A stretch of DNA of 64,000 nt from Osedax fenrisi (GCA_964019155.1 OZ025245.1:8646431-8710430), one strand, 5' to 3'. Shown: positions 27,445 through 39,384, numbered from the stretch's first letter. Translations and numbers: made by a program. The notes: generated by a model from the letters alone, not told the origin.

Positions 27445-27606
27445 TTAACATTGGGTTCCCTGAACACGGAGGAGATCAAGCTGGTAGCTGAGCAGATATT
27501 ACAGGAGGCAGACTTGGATGGGGACAAGAAACTCTCGTACCCCGAGTTCGAACGTATCGTCGAGAAATCCGCAAACTTCGGTGAACTGTTCCGTATCTCC
27601 ATCTAG
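27445..27606 (+). CDS. CIB-family EF-hand protein, exon 2 (residues 134-186)
   Basis: Acceptor TACACAG|TTA joins in phase to 21220. Encodes the linker LTLGSLNTEE, then EF4 loop residues 156-167 (D-L-D-G-D-K-K-L-S-Y-P-E) and the hydrophobic C-terminal helix FGELFRISI before TAG. The Asp/Asp/Asp and Glu12 ligands of EF4 are present, but position 6 is Lys instead of the usual Gly, which may alter the loop. The FRISI end matches the CIB C-terminal extension that occupies the hydrophobic pocket in this family. The acceptor sits directly after a degenerate ACT/CAC triplet tract that belongs to a dispersed repeat. The intron is 6,224 bp and full of transposons, but total length argues against further exons. 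Confidence 0.9.
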   Translation, partial: LTLGSLNTEEIKLVAEQILQEADLDGDKKLSYPEFERIVEKSANFGELFRISI

Positions 27607-27680
27607 TGGTGGATTTCTATGGATTATTCTATATCTCCATCTAGTGGTAGATTGTCACATATTTCCATCTAATGGCTGAA
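27592..27680 (+). repeat. Stop-codon region triplicated into the 3' UTR
   Basis: The last codons and stop of CIB (TATCTCCATCTAGTGGTGGAT) recur at about 27630 and 27659 as TATCTCCATCTAGTGGTAGAT and TATTTCCATCTAATGGCTGA. This is a short local duplication; the copies lie in the 3' UTR. Confidence 0.75.
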
Positions 27681-27807
27681 TTGTGCGGTGTATCACCACC
27701 TATCATCAGTATCCGGTGACTTTAACATCAACTGTATCGTGTCTAGTCACATTGATTCACCTATAACCCCTTATCTACATATTTACACTTCATTACGTCT
27801 TTAATCT

Positions 27808-27813
27808 AATAAA
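27808..27813 (+). promoter_or_regulatory. Polyadenylation signal for the CIB gene
   Basis: AATAAA 202 bp after the stop codon, followed by a T-rich stretch (27835-27850). Confidence 0.55.
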
Positions 27814-27849
27814 TATATTCCTATAATACGTGTCTATTTTCGTTATGAA

Positions 27850-29100
27850 TTGTTTATTTCGTAGAAAGTTTCATTAGGTGATATTATCGATTAAAACGCT
27901 TATATTATAGATTATAATTATAATTAATAATGCATCATGTATACTATGCATACTATTTGGATAATTTTAAAACTTAGATTATATTCATTCTCTAGTTTTT
28001 AATATGGTCAATTAATGTTAATTACAAGATATGGATAAACTGATTCATAATTATACATATTATTCTTATTAAGGATAGGGTTTCGAGTTCAAATCCGATA
28101 AAATTCATCCAAATAAAGATATTACATATTACTAATTTATAATATATATATTCTAGTGTGTCAAATAATTATAAATTAAATTAATCTAAAAATACTATTA
28201 AAAGCGTCTTTTATTACACAATATAACAAATAATTGATCTAAAAATACTATTAAAAGCGTCTTTTATTACACAATATAACAAATAATTGATTGTTTTATA
28301 CAAATTTAACAATAACTTAATTTAATTATTCAAAATTTAATAAACATAAATACATCTATGTATTATATAATAAGAAACATACAATTATTACTAATAATGT
28401 ATTTGATCGGAAAATTGATTTGTTATTGGTAAAACTTTAAAAATAAATTTATGTAAATGTATTTTACTCGGAATCATTATTTATTCTATTTCTATTAAAA
28501 TAATTATCAGATATACATATATATACATTATAGCAATACTATTATTATTTTGATATATATATATCAAAATAATCCAATTATGAATAACATCATGTCTTGC
28601 TATTTTCATAAATATAATAGATTATCACACATCTGAAGATATGTAAATTGATTTCATAGACATAAATTGTATTTGTATGTAATTGTTCGCGATAATTGCA
28701 TATTTTATCAGTGTTTAGTAGAAAACATGAAATATATATATATAAATAAAAAATATCTATATCTATATAAAAATGTAACAAAGAATATATAAAAAGTTTA
28801 TTCATGAAATGAGCAATTCAATCAAATTTAAGTAAATGTATTCTCTCTGGGCATCGCAGTGTAACAATGAATATAACAATGACAAACTAATACGTAAAGT
28901 AATGATTAAAATCAAGCTAACGTGTATATTTCAGCGTGAATACAGGCTTATGTACAGAGCGACCATTGATGTACTGTGCATGGTCAAGTGGGCAGCAGAG
29001 ACTTAAATGTAAAGATGGGACCGATAGAGATGTATCAAGGTTAACCAAGCCTATCACTAGTTGCAGTTGATAGCGGTGAGAGTGGATCACTAGGTAAAGT
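27850..29100. other. Intergenic AT-rich region downstream of CIB
   Basis: No supported gene. Contains the 53-bp duplication, a B-box-like GAGTTCAAATCC word at about 28090, and (TA)n hairpins around 28550. Confidence 0.5.
28186..28291 (+). repeat. 53-bp tandem duplication
   Basis: CTAAAAATACTATTAAAAGC through AATAATTGAT occurs twice head to tail (28186-28238, 28239-28291), essentially identical. Confidence 0.9.
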
Positions 29101-29118
29101 TTAACTCCAGGGGGTGCG

Positions 29119-29210
29119 TCACTCAGTTAGGGAGGAGGGCCACCACGACGGAAGCATTACTTTAGCGCTAGCAACCACTGTCATCGTGTGTTCATCTTTA
29201 ACCTCGAGGT
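29119..29210 (-). CDS. Exon B of an unidentified gene (possible last exon)
   Basis: Follows acceptor CTACAG (29216-29211). In the phase given by exon A it reads LEVKDEHTMTVVASAKVMLP then SWWPSSLTE and stop TGA (29121-29119). GC-richer than the flanks. The first two bases complete a Gly/Asp-type codon (G|AC) left by exon A. Protein family not recognised. A donor-like AAA|GTAATG inside the exon means the gene might instead splice onward. I rate the phase match as the main support. Confidence 0.45.
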
Positions 29211-29219
29211 CTGTAGCTG

Positions 29220-29518
29220 TCTGTATGATACATTATATGAGCTTTAATAGTGATGTTGGTTTCTTAATCGTTTTAGTAATATATCACAGATACATTAACA
29301 TAATAGTTAGGATCGGGCTATAAAATCACTCTGATATTGGGCTGTTTTTTTGTTGTGCTGTGAAACCTCCTTTAGGGTTATTTTTGTTGTATAATTATAT
29401 AAAATGCATATATATATATGACTTTTGGATATAGCTGATGAAAAATGAAATATTTTCATACTCCATGTTTTATATATAATATATATGTATGTATTTAAAA
29501 TAATTAGTTCTAACTTAT

Positions 29519-29551
<33 letters not shown>

Positions 29552-30630
29552 CTAAGGCATGGTCGCAGTGTAGAAATCTATACATTTTCATAAAACATAA
29601 TAACAATTATTATTCCATAAAACTACTCATTAATGTGTAATTTAATATCTGTGAAAAAATTGTAAGTCCATAATACTACTATTTTCTATAGTTGTTACCC
29701 AGTTATAATAGTGTATAATATATAATAGTGTGTAATAGAGTAGACTGTGATCCAGTCTAACTGGGTGACTGCAGATTTATAATATGTGTGCTAGGGGATT
29801 ATTTTTATAGCATGGGCAGTATATACAGTTTACCATTGTATCCTAGTAATGTTGGTTGTTAAAAATGGCTGTTAAATGTCCTTGCATTTAATGTGAACAG
29901 TTTAGCTAGTGCTAAGTCAGTTACGCTGAATATCAATAGACATATGCCACACCAGATAGCAACACGCCCATATTGTATTTCATGATTAGTCATGATTAAA
30001 TCTAAAAATAGATATCATTTATCCGCTATAATAATCTATATTTAGATTATAGTTTATATGAAACGATATAGAATTCAATTGAGGATAATTATTTAAATAA
30101 TTATATTTGATTAAAAATGTAATATAACATATTGTAAACATAGATAAGTAAGTGGACTGTGCAACTGTCTATGTTAGCAATACCGTATATTAACTGTTCA
30201 TGCTACAATCATCCACCTATGTGTGTGTGTGTGTGGGACCACAGTTTGGGTAGTATGTAATATTATAGTTGCATAGGGGTATCATCGTTGAGAAAAAGTG
30301 TGTACAATACTAGATACAAAGTAGAAATAATTTCTAAATAACTTCATAGATTTTACTGAGACCATTTTATACTTATAAATACTGGGTATAATTAGCAAGC
30401 TTGGTGAAAAGGAATTATTGAGATATTTTATAATTATAGTTTGTAATTTGCGTATATTTTATTTTTTAAATTCTAAAAATAACTAGATATAAACTTATAT
30501 ATATCAAAATAATAAAGATTATATATGAAACACTTTACGGAATAAATATATATATATATATTATAGGCTATAATAGATATTACTAAGTAGGATGAGAAAT
30601 ACATAGATTACACACGTTACTGCGTGTAAG
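29220..30630. other. Probable intron between exons A and B
   Basis: AT-rich with GT microsatellite at 30221-30236 and TA tracts at 29527-29552 and 30549-30563. No convincing exon. The moderately GC-richer stretch 29700-29960 has no long open frame on either strand. Confidence 0.5.
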
Positions 30631-30635
30631 GCTAC

Positions 30636-30795
30636 CTTTATCAGCTGGAATCAGTCTTCGGTCGGCGAAACTCTGCACTCTAGGGTCTGTGACGTAGATT
30701 TCATCGTTAACGGTGCCCCCCACCTGGTGATGAGGGGGTGATACCGGCGGGAACACGGCGTACAGGTTGTGGGAGTGATTGGACGTGATCTTCAC
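30636..30795 (-). CDS. Exon A of an unidentified gene
   Basis: Strong acceptor CACTCTCTGCAG (ends 30796) and donor AAAG|GTAGCC (30636/30635). Encodes 53 codons: KITSNHSHNLYAVFPPVSPP, then VGGTVNDEIYVTDPRVQSFA and DRRLIPADK. It is GC-rich against the AT-rich surroundings, has normal amino-acid composition and no stop, so it is very likely a real internal exon. It ends in phase 1 and joins exon B at 29210 across a 1.4-kb intron. No upstream exon was found; it may lie past the (TAC)n array and LINEs or outside the window. Function unknown. Confidence 0.6.
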
Positions 30796-30883
30796 CTGCA
30801 GAGAGTGACGGGATGTGTGTGATCACCGGAGACAATGATTATATGTTACTGTAATCAATGTTATATGTATGTATATATATATA

Positions 30884-31241
<358 letters not shown>

Positions 31242-32595
31242 GGAAAGTAGTAAATTATATAAATGGCAGAAAAAGAACAATAAAGCTAAGATAAAAGTAA
31301 CAAGTGGTGAAGAAAGAATAAAGTTATGGTACAATCATTTCAAAGATCTTTTAGGAAAACCACCTGAATCAAAAACATCAACTATAACAAATATTTCACA
31401 TTTTTAAGAAAAAACCAAAATGGTTTTAGAACTAATAGATCTACTACTGGCCAAATACTCACGGTTAGAAGGATCATTGAAGGCGCAAACGAAAATAATC
31501 TAACAGCTACACTCCTTTTTATTGATTTCTTCAAAGCTTTCTACTCCATACATCAAGGAAAGATGGCAGAGATTCTTAAAGCATATGGAATACCTGAAAA
31601 ATCATAAATGAAATTATGATAGCTTATAAAGGTACTAAATCAATTGTGAGATCAGATGATGATACGGAATTTATAACTATAACAGGAGGTGTGTTACAAG
31701 GTGATACACTAGCACCATTTCTTTTTAAAATATGTCTTGACTATGTCTTGAAAATGACACTTGATCGAGATAATGTTCTTGCTTTAACCCTCTCTGAGAG
31801 AAAGAGCAGAAGACATCCAGCAATAAAAATGACAGATGTCGATTATGCAGATGATCTAGCTATAGTAACTGATAAAACGAGCGAAGCTACAATTCTTCTA
31901 CATAAAATTGAAAATACGGCAAAAGAGATTGGTTTGAATATAAATTCAGGTAAGACCGAATTCATAAGCATAAATCAAGGATAAAATGAAAAAATGAAAA
32001 GCCTAAATGGCAAGGACATTAAAAAAGTATCCGATTTTAAGTATCTTGGAAGCTATATTCAATCAACAGAAAAGGATATGAATATAAGACTGGCTAAAAG
32101 CTGGGCAGCTTTAAACAAGATGAACGCTATTTGGAAATCTAGGTTACCGGATAGAATTAAAAGACATTTCTTCAGAGCAACTGTTGAGTTGGTATTGGTA
32201 TATGGATCTGTAAGTTGGACTCTCACAAAAGATCTGGAAAAAAACTAAGTGGAAACTATACCCGCATGTTACGGGCAATACTAAACAGGTGTTGGAATGA
32301 CCATCCTACCAATAAAGAAATATATGCAAATATACCGGATATATGCACGTCGATACGATAGCAAAGACTTCGTTTTTCTGGAAACTGTTGGAGAAATAAG
32401 TGCGAACTAGCATCAGATATTATTCTTTGGAAACCTACCCATGGTGAGAGAAAAAGAGGACGGCCGCGAAGAACATACGTTGATTAACTCATGGATGATA
32501 CACTGTGTAATGTAAATGAACTGAAAACTGCGATGGACGATAAAAATGAATGGAAGAAGATAGTCAAAAACTGCCGAGCAAGCTCGAACTGGTAA
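31242..32595 (+). mobile_element. LINE reverse transcriptase remnant B
   Basis: 5'-truncated LINE ORF2 with frameshifts. Visible blocks: VTSGEERIKLWYNHFKDLLG (before the RT), QNGFRTNRSTTGQILTVRRI, motif A FIDFFKAF (about 31520), motif B GGVLQGDTLAPFLF (31685), and motif C with the catalytic DYADDLAIV (31838-31864). These are followed by GLNINSGKTEF, the thumb (FKYLGSYIQSTEKDMNIRLA) and a C-terminal RGRPRRTY region ending near 32595 (NCRASS). Breaks are at 31405, 31606, 31982 and 32246. The clade cannot be fixed by eye; it differs clearly from the RTE element that follows. Confidence 0.85.
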
Positions 32596-32601
32596 AGTAA
32601 G

Positions 32602-32603
<2 letters not shown>

Positions 32604-32660
<57 letters not shown>

Positions 32661-32672
32661 TATATATATATA
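32604..32672. repeat. (TA)n tract between the two LINEs
   Basis: About 65 bp of nearly pure TA separating LINE remnants B and C. Confidence 0.9.
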
Positions 32673-32731
32673 TTTGTAGTTTAGAAGAGATATTAATATG
32701 AATAAATAATTTTAATATACATTTATATTAA

Positions 32732-34240
32732 GATGAACCTGATGTATTAGAGATAGAAGTAAATGAAGCAATACAGCACATATCTAACAGAAAAGCTCCA
32801 GGTTGTGATGGAATACCGATAGAGTTTCTAAAAGCAGGAGGAGATGAGGCAATTAGAGTCATGACAAATCTATGTAATAGCATATGGAAAATGAAGACAT
32901 GGCCAAATGATTGAAAGAAGTCCATATATGTCCCTATTTGCAAGAAAGGAGATAAAAAAGAATGTGGGAATTTTCGAACTATTGCCTTAATCTCACATGC
33001 TAGCAAAATACTTCTGAGAGTTCTACAAAAAAGACTGGAGGCCTTCCTTATCCCTGAACTACCGATCGAACAAGCCGGGTTCCGAAGAGGTAGAGGAACT
33101 ATAGACCACATATCAAACCTGAGATGGCTTATGAAAAGAGCTAGGGATAATCAAAGAGAACTATTTATGTGTTTTATTGACTACAAGAAGGCATTTGATT
33201 GTGTAGACCATCAACGATTATGGAACACTCTCAAATGTATGGGAGTACCTGGACATTTGATTGTTATGCTTAGTAACTTGTATACAAATCAGGAAGCGAC
33301 TATAAGGACAGAGTATGGAGAGACAGGCAACATAGATTGGTAAAGGAGTACTCCAGGGTTGCATTCTATCTCCATTGCTATTCAACATCTATGCAGAAAA
33401 GATAATGCGAGAGGATCTAGATAACTGGGACAAAGGCATTGGCATAGGTGGAAGGAAAGTATCAAACCTGAGATATGCGGATGACACCACATTGATAGCA
33501 GGTAATAGAGAGGACCTTATAGAACTTATAGAAAAAGTTAAATCGTCGAGTTCTGGGTTATATCTAAATTTCAAAACAACTAAGGTGATGGCAACAGGAG
33601 AACTAGATTCTATAATAGTTGATGGCGCAAATATAGAAGTAGTTGAAAGATTTGTGTTCCTGGGAGCCTTGATAATAAGTGACGGACAAATAGATATGGA
33701 ATTACGCAGAAGAATTGTAATGGGAAAAAGTGCAATGGGGAGTCTGAGGACAATTTTTAAAGATAGAGATTTAAGACTCGCCACTAAAGTAAAAATTGTA
33801 CAGACACTTATTTTCCCGATTATTCTATACGGTGCAGAAACCTGGACTCTAAAGAAGAAGGAAAGAGCAAAAATCGATGCTTTCGAAATGTGGTGTTGGA
33901 TAAACCTGCTTGGAGTGACCTATATAGATAGGAAGACAAATATAGAAATCATTGCCAGCATAAAACCCAAAAGAACGCTAGAGGCAGACATTTTCAAACT
34001 TGCCTTATCATACTTCGGACACGTGGTGAGAGCGGACTCGATGGAGCTACAGATGATGCTAGGAAAGATGGATGGTCAACGGCGAAGGGGTAGGCCCACA
34101 TAACGTGGCTGAACAATGTGCATAATTATATAGCCAACGACAACATCATGAAGATACTAGCAGAAGCCTGAAATTTAGTGATATGGAGAGGAACTGTCAT
34201 GGACGTCGCCAGGGGTCGGTTACGACTCGACGGCACAAGG
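32732..34240 (+). mobile_element. RTE/BovB-like LINE remnant C
   Basis: Starts within ORF2 (EIEVNEAIQHISNRKAPGCD), then ALISHASKILLRVLQKRLEA, EQAGFRRGRGTIDHISNLRW, motif A CFIDYKKAFDCVDH, motif B QGCILSPLLFNIYAEKIMRE and motif C LRYADDTTLIAG (33469-33504). It ends with the RTE-type C-terminus (FGHVVRADS, GQRRRGRPT) at about 34200. Disabling changes: TGA replaces the expected Trp codon at about 32912, a frameshift at about 33341, and a stop at 34100. The order and wording of blocks match the RTE clade that includes BovB. 5'-truncated, as is usual for LINE insertions. Confidence 0.85.
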
Positions 34241-34263
34241 TAACAAGTATACTTGTATTATAT

Positions 34264-34311
34264 ATAATAAGCACATACTTTGAGGGGGCCCTCAAAGTAT
34301 GTGATAATAAG
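34264..34311. repeat. 32-bp near-perfect palindrome flanked by 8-bp duplication
   Basis: ATAATAAG (34264-34271 and 34304-34311) flanks CACATACTTTGAGGG-GG-CCCTCAAAGTATGTG. Same architecture as the micro-insertion at 25265: hairpin plus an 8-bp direct repeat. Confidence 0.8.
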
Positions 34312-34319
34312 TATATTAT

Positions 34320-35688
34320 AAATACTTTTATTCCCTATATTAAATACAAATTTATTTTATTATGACAAATATTTTGATTGGTCGAAATATAGTTATATTA
34401 TTATCCAATCAATAACGAACACATATATTTATGTTGTTTACGATATATTATCCATATATTTTTATTGTTAATATTATTGTTGTCAAGTGTAGAACAGTAT
34501 TCAATAATCCTAAATAAGTAGGTATATATATATATTATATATATTATATATATATCATATAAATTAGGTTATATAATTATAACTTATTGTTTATATTTAA
34601 TAGTATGTAATTAACTATAAACTACAATTAATATAACCATACGTAACGTTAAATAGTACTATACTAATTTAATTAGTATTAATAATATTTAATATTATAT
34701 ATATTTAATAATATTATATTATATTTTTAATTTTTATATATAATTGTTTTTCTATAATTATTATATCATATACTTTATATGTAATTAATTATTATTTAAT
34801 ATTTATCGTAATTAGGTTTTATTGAAATGGATAGGTTTACTACCACGATCTCTCTGCAATAATGAATAGGGAATATACTGACATTATTACACACTGCTCT
34901 GAAGTGACTCGCTAGTACAACTATTATAGAGTCTATAATTTATAGACTATGTCTATACATGTAATTCCTAGTATATAATATATCACAGTATTGAGGTCTT
35001 TGAATATAATTCTACTCTATGCGATGAATCAGTACTTTTTAAGGGGTATTTATGGTAAACTATCCCACCCCCACTTTTAAATTTTTTCCCATAAAAAATC
35101 TGAATTTATAATAAATTATATCAATACTATTTATTTTATCAGTAAATTTGAAATATTTTTAAACATTTATTTAAAATATTTGTAACAAAATTGTTTGAAA
35201 TATTTTCACATTTTTTTGAAATATTTGTAAACATTTTTAAATTTTTTTGAAATTTCTTTCGACATTTAAAAAAAATATATTTTGTAATATTTTTATATTT
35301 TTTGTATTTTTACAAATGTATTCATTTGTATTTAACAATTTAATTCAAATGTATTTAACAAAATTTATTTTGTAATATTCTTTTGTTTTGTATTTTTTTA
35401 AATATTATTTGAAATATTTTTTTTATATTTTTCAACTAGATAACTATAATATATAAATATTATTAAATATTTTTTTTAATATTGTTAGAAAATTTTTTTA
35501 AATTGTATATTACATGATATATCTTGTAGATATACTATATATAATATATCTAGATATACTATATATAGTATCACCGCCAAAACACCAACACGTCCCCTAT
35601 ATATGGGTATACGCATCCTATATGATTTGTATGACATATATCACTTATTTATACAATACGATTCGACTTCGGTGTCAACATTTGACTT

Positions 35689-35724
<36 letters not shown>

Positions 35725-35865
35725 ACATAGTTCTATATACCTATAGTCCTATAGTCCTATATATAGTGATAGGTCTAGCAGCCATATTCAGACTTGTTAT
35801 TTATATTTAGATATGTGTTCGTTTACCTTTAACGTAACGCATATATGAGTATATATACATATATA

Positions 35866-35908
<43 letters not shown>

Positions 35909-35973
35909 ATTATCAAGGCAGAGGCAGTGTACTTTTTATCCATGGAGGACATTTCGCTTGATTTAACAGTTAC

Positions 35974-36018
<45 letters not shown>

Positions 36019-36200
36019 TATATATAAATAAAGGTAATATTTAAACAGAGGTATTTAAACGATACTCTGAAATTAGTGGTTACATGCGTGCGTATGTACG
36101 TGATACGTATGTGCGTAAACATAACCTTCATTTTAATGATACCTATAGGTACTATATGATACCCATAGGTTATAGGTATTATCTATGAATGAGGTGGCTC
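34320..36200. other. AT-rich, low-complexity region
   Basis: No gene seen. 35140-35500 is built of degenerate 'GAAATATTTTTAAACATTT' words, like those at 36720-36780 and 53270-53580. (TA)n tracts lie at about 35694-35721, 35868-35902 and 35979-36014. Confidence 0.6.
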
Positions 36201-36255
36201 TGGTGGTGGTGGAGGTGCTCTCAGCCTATAAACGTAGAAGATAATGTATCAATAG

Positions 36256-36257
36256 TA

Positions 36258-36297
<40 letters not shown>
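36256..36297. repeat. (TAG)n short array
   Basis: Fourteen or so TAG units, the complement register of the TAC arrays elsewhere (CTA on the - strand). Confidence 0.9.
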
Positions 36298-36298
<1 letters not shown>

Positions 36299-36326
36299 TA
36301 TATAGAAAAGTTATATCTAGATATAG

Positions 36327-36328
<2 letters not shown>

Positions 36329-36370
<42 letters not shown>

Positions 36371-36579
36371 AACGGGTATAAAGGCTTTATAGGGCTGGTT
36401 TCGTATACTAATAACGAAGCGATTCTTTCGCAGAATCTCTTAAAATACTCGTATCGAATATACTCGATTCGTATACTCGTATACGAGTATATATACTCGT
36501 ATATATACGAATTCCATAAAACCAATTTAATTCGAAATTTCATATATATTGAGAACATCACATATTACCCTGTATGATT

Positions 36580-36634
<55 letters not shown>

Positions 36635-36781
36635 TGAGTTAGAATTAATACACTAATTATGAAGCAAATGTTTCGCCTATTTCGATATACATAACAATTT
36701 ATATATATATATACATATATAACAATTTTTTGAAATATTTTTGAAAATTTTGTGGACATTTTTTTGAAATATTTTTATAAA

Positions 36782-36821
<40 letters not shown>

Positions 36822-36884
36822 ACAAAGCGAAGCAAGAAATAGGTTATAAATTCTATTACGCAGATACACAGGTAGTTGTTGTTG

Positions 36885-36928
<44 letters not shown>

Positions 36929-36960
36929 TCTGTGTAATCGAATTGATTACCTTTATCTTG
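36329..36960. repeat. Cluster of (TA)n tracts
   Basis: TA runs at 36329-36366, 36581-36632, 36786-36820 and 36889-36923. Between them (36420-36510) a palindrome-rich stretch repeats ACTCGTATACGAGT and related words. No coding exon supported. Confidence 0.8.
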
Positions 36961-37111
36961 CTTCGATTTGTAGAGGTAGCGGGGATCATGTGGTCCTCTT
37001 GCCCTCTGTCTCACTTCCCCGATACACTCCTGTGGAGCTAGTAGTATTGACGGTGATTATTAGGGGTAATATAGGTTACATCCGGCGGCCGGGGGTTAAA
37101 TAAGAAGTCGC

Positions 37112-37306
37112 CTATTCGAAAATAGGATGACGCGTAGTCTCATCGAATTCGCTTCTTCGGAAGACTCTACTTTTAGATGATTCACCTTTCTTCCTATAGG
37201 ATGTATCATAATCGCTTGATAACTTCTTCCAATGGTGGGCATCGGTTTGGATATAGCCGATGTCCGGGTATTTCGCTACCCCCTCGCCTCTACGTGGTCC
37301 GAATTG
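37112..37306 (-). CDS. Possible terminal exon, unidentified protein
   Basis: From 37306 the - strand is open for 64 codons to TAG (37114-37112). It reads QFGPRRGEGVAKYPDIGYIQ then TDAHHWKKLSSDYDTSYRKK, with a Ser/Arg-rich end (FRRSEFDETTRHPIFE). Composition and GC content are protein-like and unlike the (TA)n flanks. The acceptor (CGTAAG|C) lacks a good pyrimidine tract. A donor-like AAAG|GTGAAT lies inside. No homologue recognised. The adjacent GC-rich block 36965-37100 is open only briefly on either strand. Confidence 0.4.
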   Translation of the reverse strand, partial: QFGPRRGEGVAKYPDIGYIQTDAHHWKKLSSDYDTSYRKKGESSKSRVFRRSEFDETTRHPIFE

Positions 37307-37309
37307 CTT

Positions 37310-37444
37310 ACGTATATATATACGTATATATATATATATATATATATATATACGTATACGTGTAGCCAATATATTGGTTACATAAGTAGGCGGAAAATAA
37401 TGAATCGCAGCAGATGCATATATACTATGCATATACATTTATAA

Positions 37445-37496
<52 letters not shown>

Positions 37497-37616
37497 GTTT
37501 ATTATAATATTTAATTTTAGAGTATTTAATTGTTATTAATTTATATTATAATTAATTAATTAAACATATTATATAATAGTCGTATTATGTCATGGATAGT
37601 TACTATTCCAAGATTG

Positions 37617-37663
<47 letters not shown>

Positions 37664-37813
37664 ATCTTAATATATCGATAAGTTAAAACTGACTAGAATT
37701 CGACTATTAGTTATTACGGTGGTCATAGGTATAAATAACAACCGTGGAAAGTATACTTTACTAAGTATACTAAATACTATAGTATATTATATACATCTCT
37801 TTAGCGAATTGCT

Positions 37814-37868
<55 letters not shown>

Positions 37869-38090
37869 ATGTGGACTATATCATTTTAAAATTTGTGACA
37901 AATAGTTTTTTAATTTAGAAAAATTAAATTAATAAAAGTATTATAACCAATTCACTAGAGAGGCGTGTGCTGTACTTTCCACGGTAATGATGTATACCTA
38001 TAACCGCCTTACCAATTAATAGTCGAGTTATATATGATATCGTATTACTATACATACATGATTACATAATATAGTTATTACGTGACATCT
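37310..38090. repeat. (TA)n tracts in non-coding DNA
   Basis: Runs at 37313-37352, 37445-37489, 37619-37661 and 37816-37864, separated by about 100-150 bp of unique sequence. The inverted word CCGTGGAAAGTA/TACTTTCCACGG occurs at 37742 and 37973, bracketing the last run. Confidence 0.8.
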
Positions 38091-38092
38091 AT

Positions 38093-38146
38093 CACGTGAC
38101 ACATATCACACGTGACACATATCACACCTGGAATCTATCACGTGAC
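38093..38146. promoter_or_regulatory. Cluster of CACGTG E-boxes
   Basis: CACGTG palindromes at 38094, 38110 and 38140, two of them in the extended form TCACGTGA, within a short tandem of 'CGTGACACATATCACA'. TCACGTGA is the preferred site of several bHLH-zip factors. A GC-rich island follows at 38150-38420, but no gene start could be established, so a regulatory role is inference. Confidence 0.35.
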
Positions 38147-38149
38147 ACA

Positions 38150-38499
38150 TCGTACAGCTATAGCGGTGAATAGTGGCGTTGCAGCAGGAGCGTTAGGTAT
38201 ACCTATATACATATAGAATTATTAACCTACATATATAGCAATTCGTTATCGTAAGTTCATCATGGACATGTTCGCAGCGACGCGAGCACACGTTACAGGT
38301 CGCTAGGACTTACGTTAGGTCCCTGCCTGTAGCCTATTCAGGACCCGCTCGCTGTTATGTATGAACTGCTCCGAGTAACTTATAGCGTTCTGTTAGCGTT
38401 TTTCTATTTTAGAATATTGTTTGCGAGGAATCCTATAGGATACTATTGACAAATATCCACGGATTTTATTAGTAGTTACTTTTATTTCATTCCTATAGG

Positions 38500-38500
<1 letters not shown>
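38150..38500. other. GC-richer island, unresolved
   Basis: Unusually GC-rich for the region (for example 38262-38350). A 14-codon frame from ATG at 38261 and short frames on the - strand are too short to call. It could be an untranslated first exon or promoter. Confidence 0.3.

Positions 38501-38506
<6 letters not shown>

Positions 38507-38559
<53 letters not shown>
38507..38559. repeat. (TA)n tract
   Basis: About 52 bp of TA. Confidence 0.9.
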
Positions 38560-38560
<1 letters not shown>

Positions 38561-39137
38561 ATATCCATGTCTACAATATAATACGTTAATAAGCAATCTC
38601 CTTTTATTTATATTTCATGGCTTTTTTAATCTAAATTTCTTTATCATTTCAAACTTAGACTAACTTTCTAATCGGGCAATATTTTCACCTTTCATTTGAA
38701 GTTACCTATAATGTTATAATATATCAAATAATATTACATATATACATCAAATAATTGTTTATTAATATTTCAAAAAAACATTAATTATGTCAACATAATA
38801 TATTATATAAACAGTTATATTAATTTATATAATTATTATTTTTCATAAAACAATGAATTACGATATCAAAAGAAGCAGGCTACCACGATAGGCATTGAAG
38901 TTCTATCCATACATTAATATAAAAACATACATCTTATAATAATTATCATTAATTATAATAATAATTATTGTGTCTAATATTTTGTATTACTTTTATGAAT
39001 ATTTAGAACCTAAATGTTAACTTTTTCGGTTGAAATTCCTATAATTCTCGCTATCAAAAATAGTGAGTACAAATCCACTAACATATACGATACCTTGATG
39101 TGGTTTAGTGGCTTCTATTAATATAGATCTAAAATCG

Positions 39138-39139
39138 TA

Positions 39140-39204
<65 letters not shown>

Positions 39205-39232
39205 ATACTACTACTACTTCTACTACTACTAC

Positions 39233-39279
<47 letters not shown>

Positions 39280-39295
39280 ATACTACTACTACTAT

Positions 39296-39351
<56 letters not shown>

Positions 39352-39352
39352 T

Positions 39353-39384
<32 letters not shown>

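Noticed and set aside
28060..28115. tRNA gene around GAGTTCAAATCC
   Set aside because: No convincing D arm or acceptor stem; only a B-box-like word.
38261..38305. Possible first exon MDMFAATRAHVTGR
   Set aside because: Only 14 codons, and a weak donor (GTCGCT) with no downstream exon.
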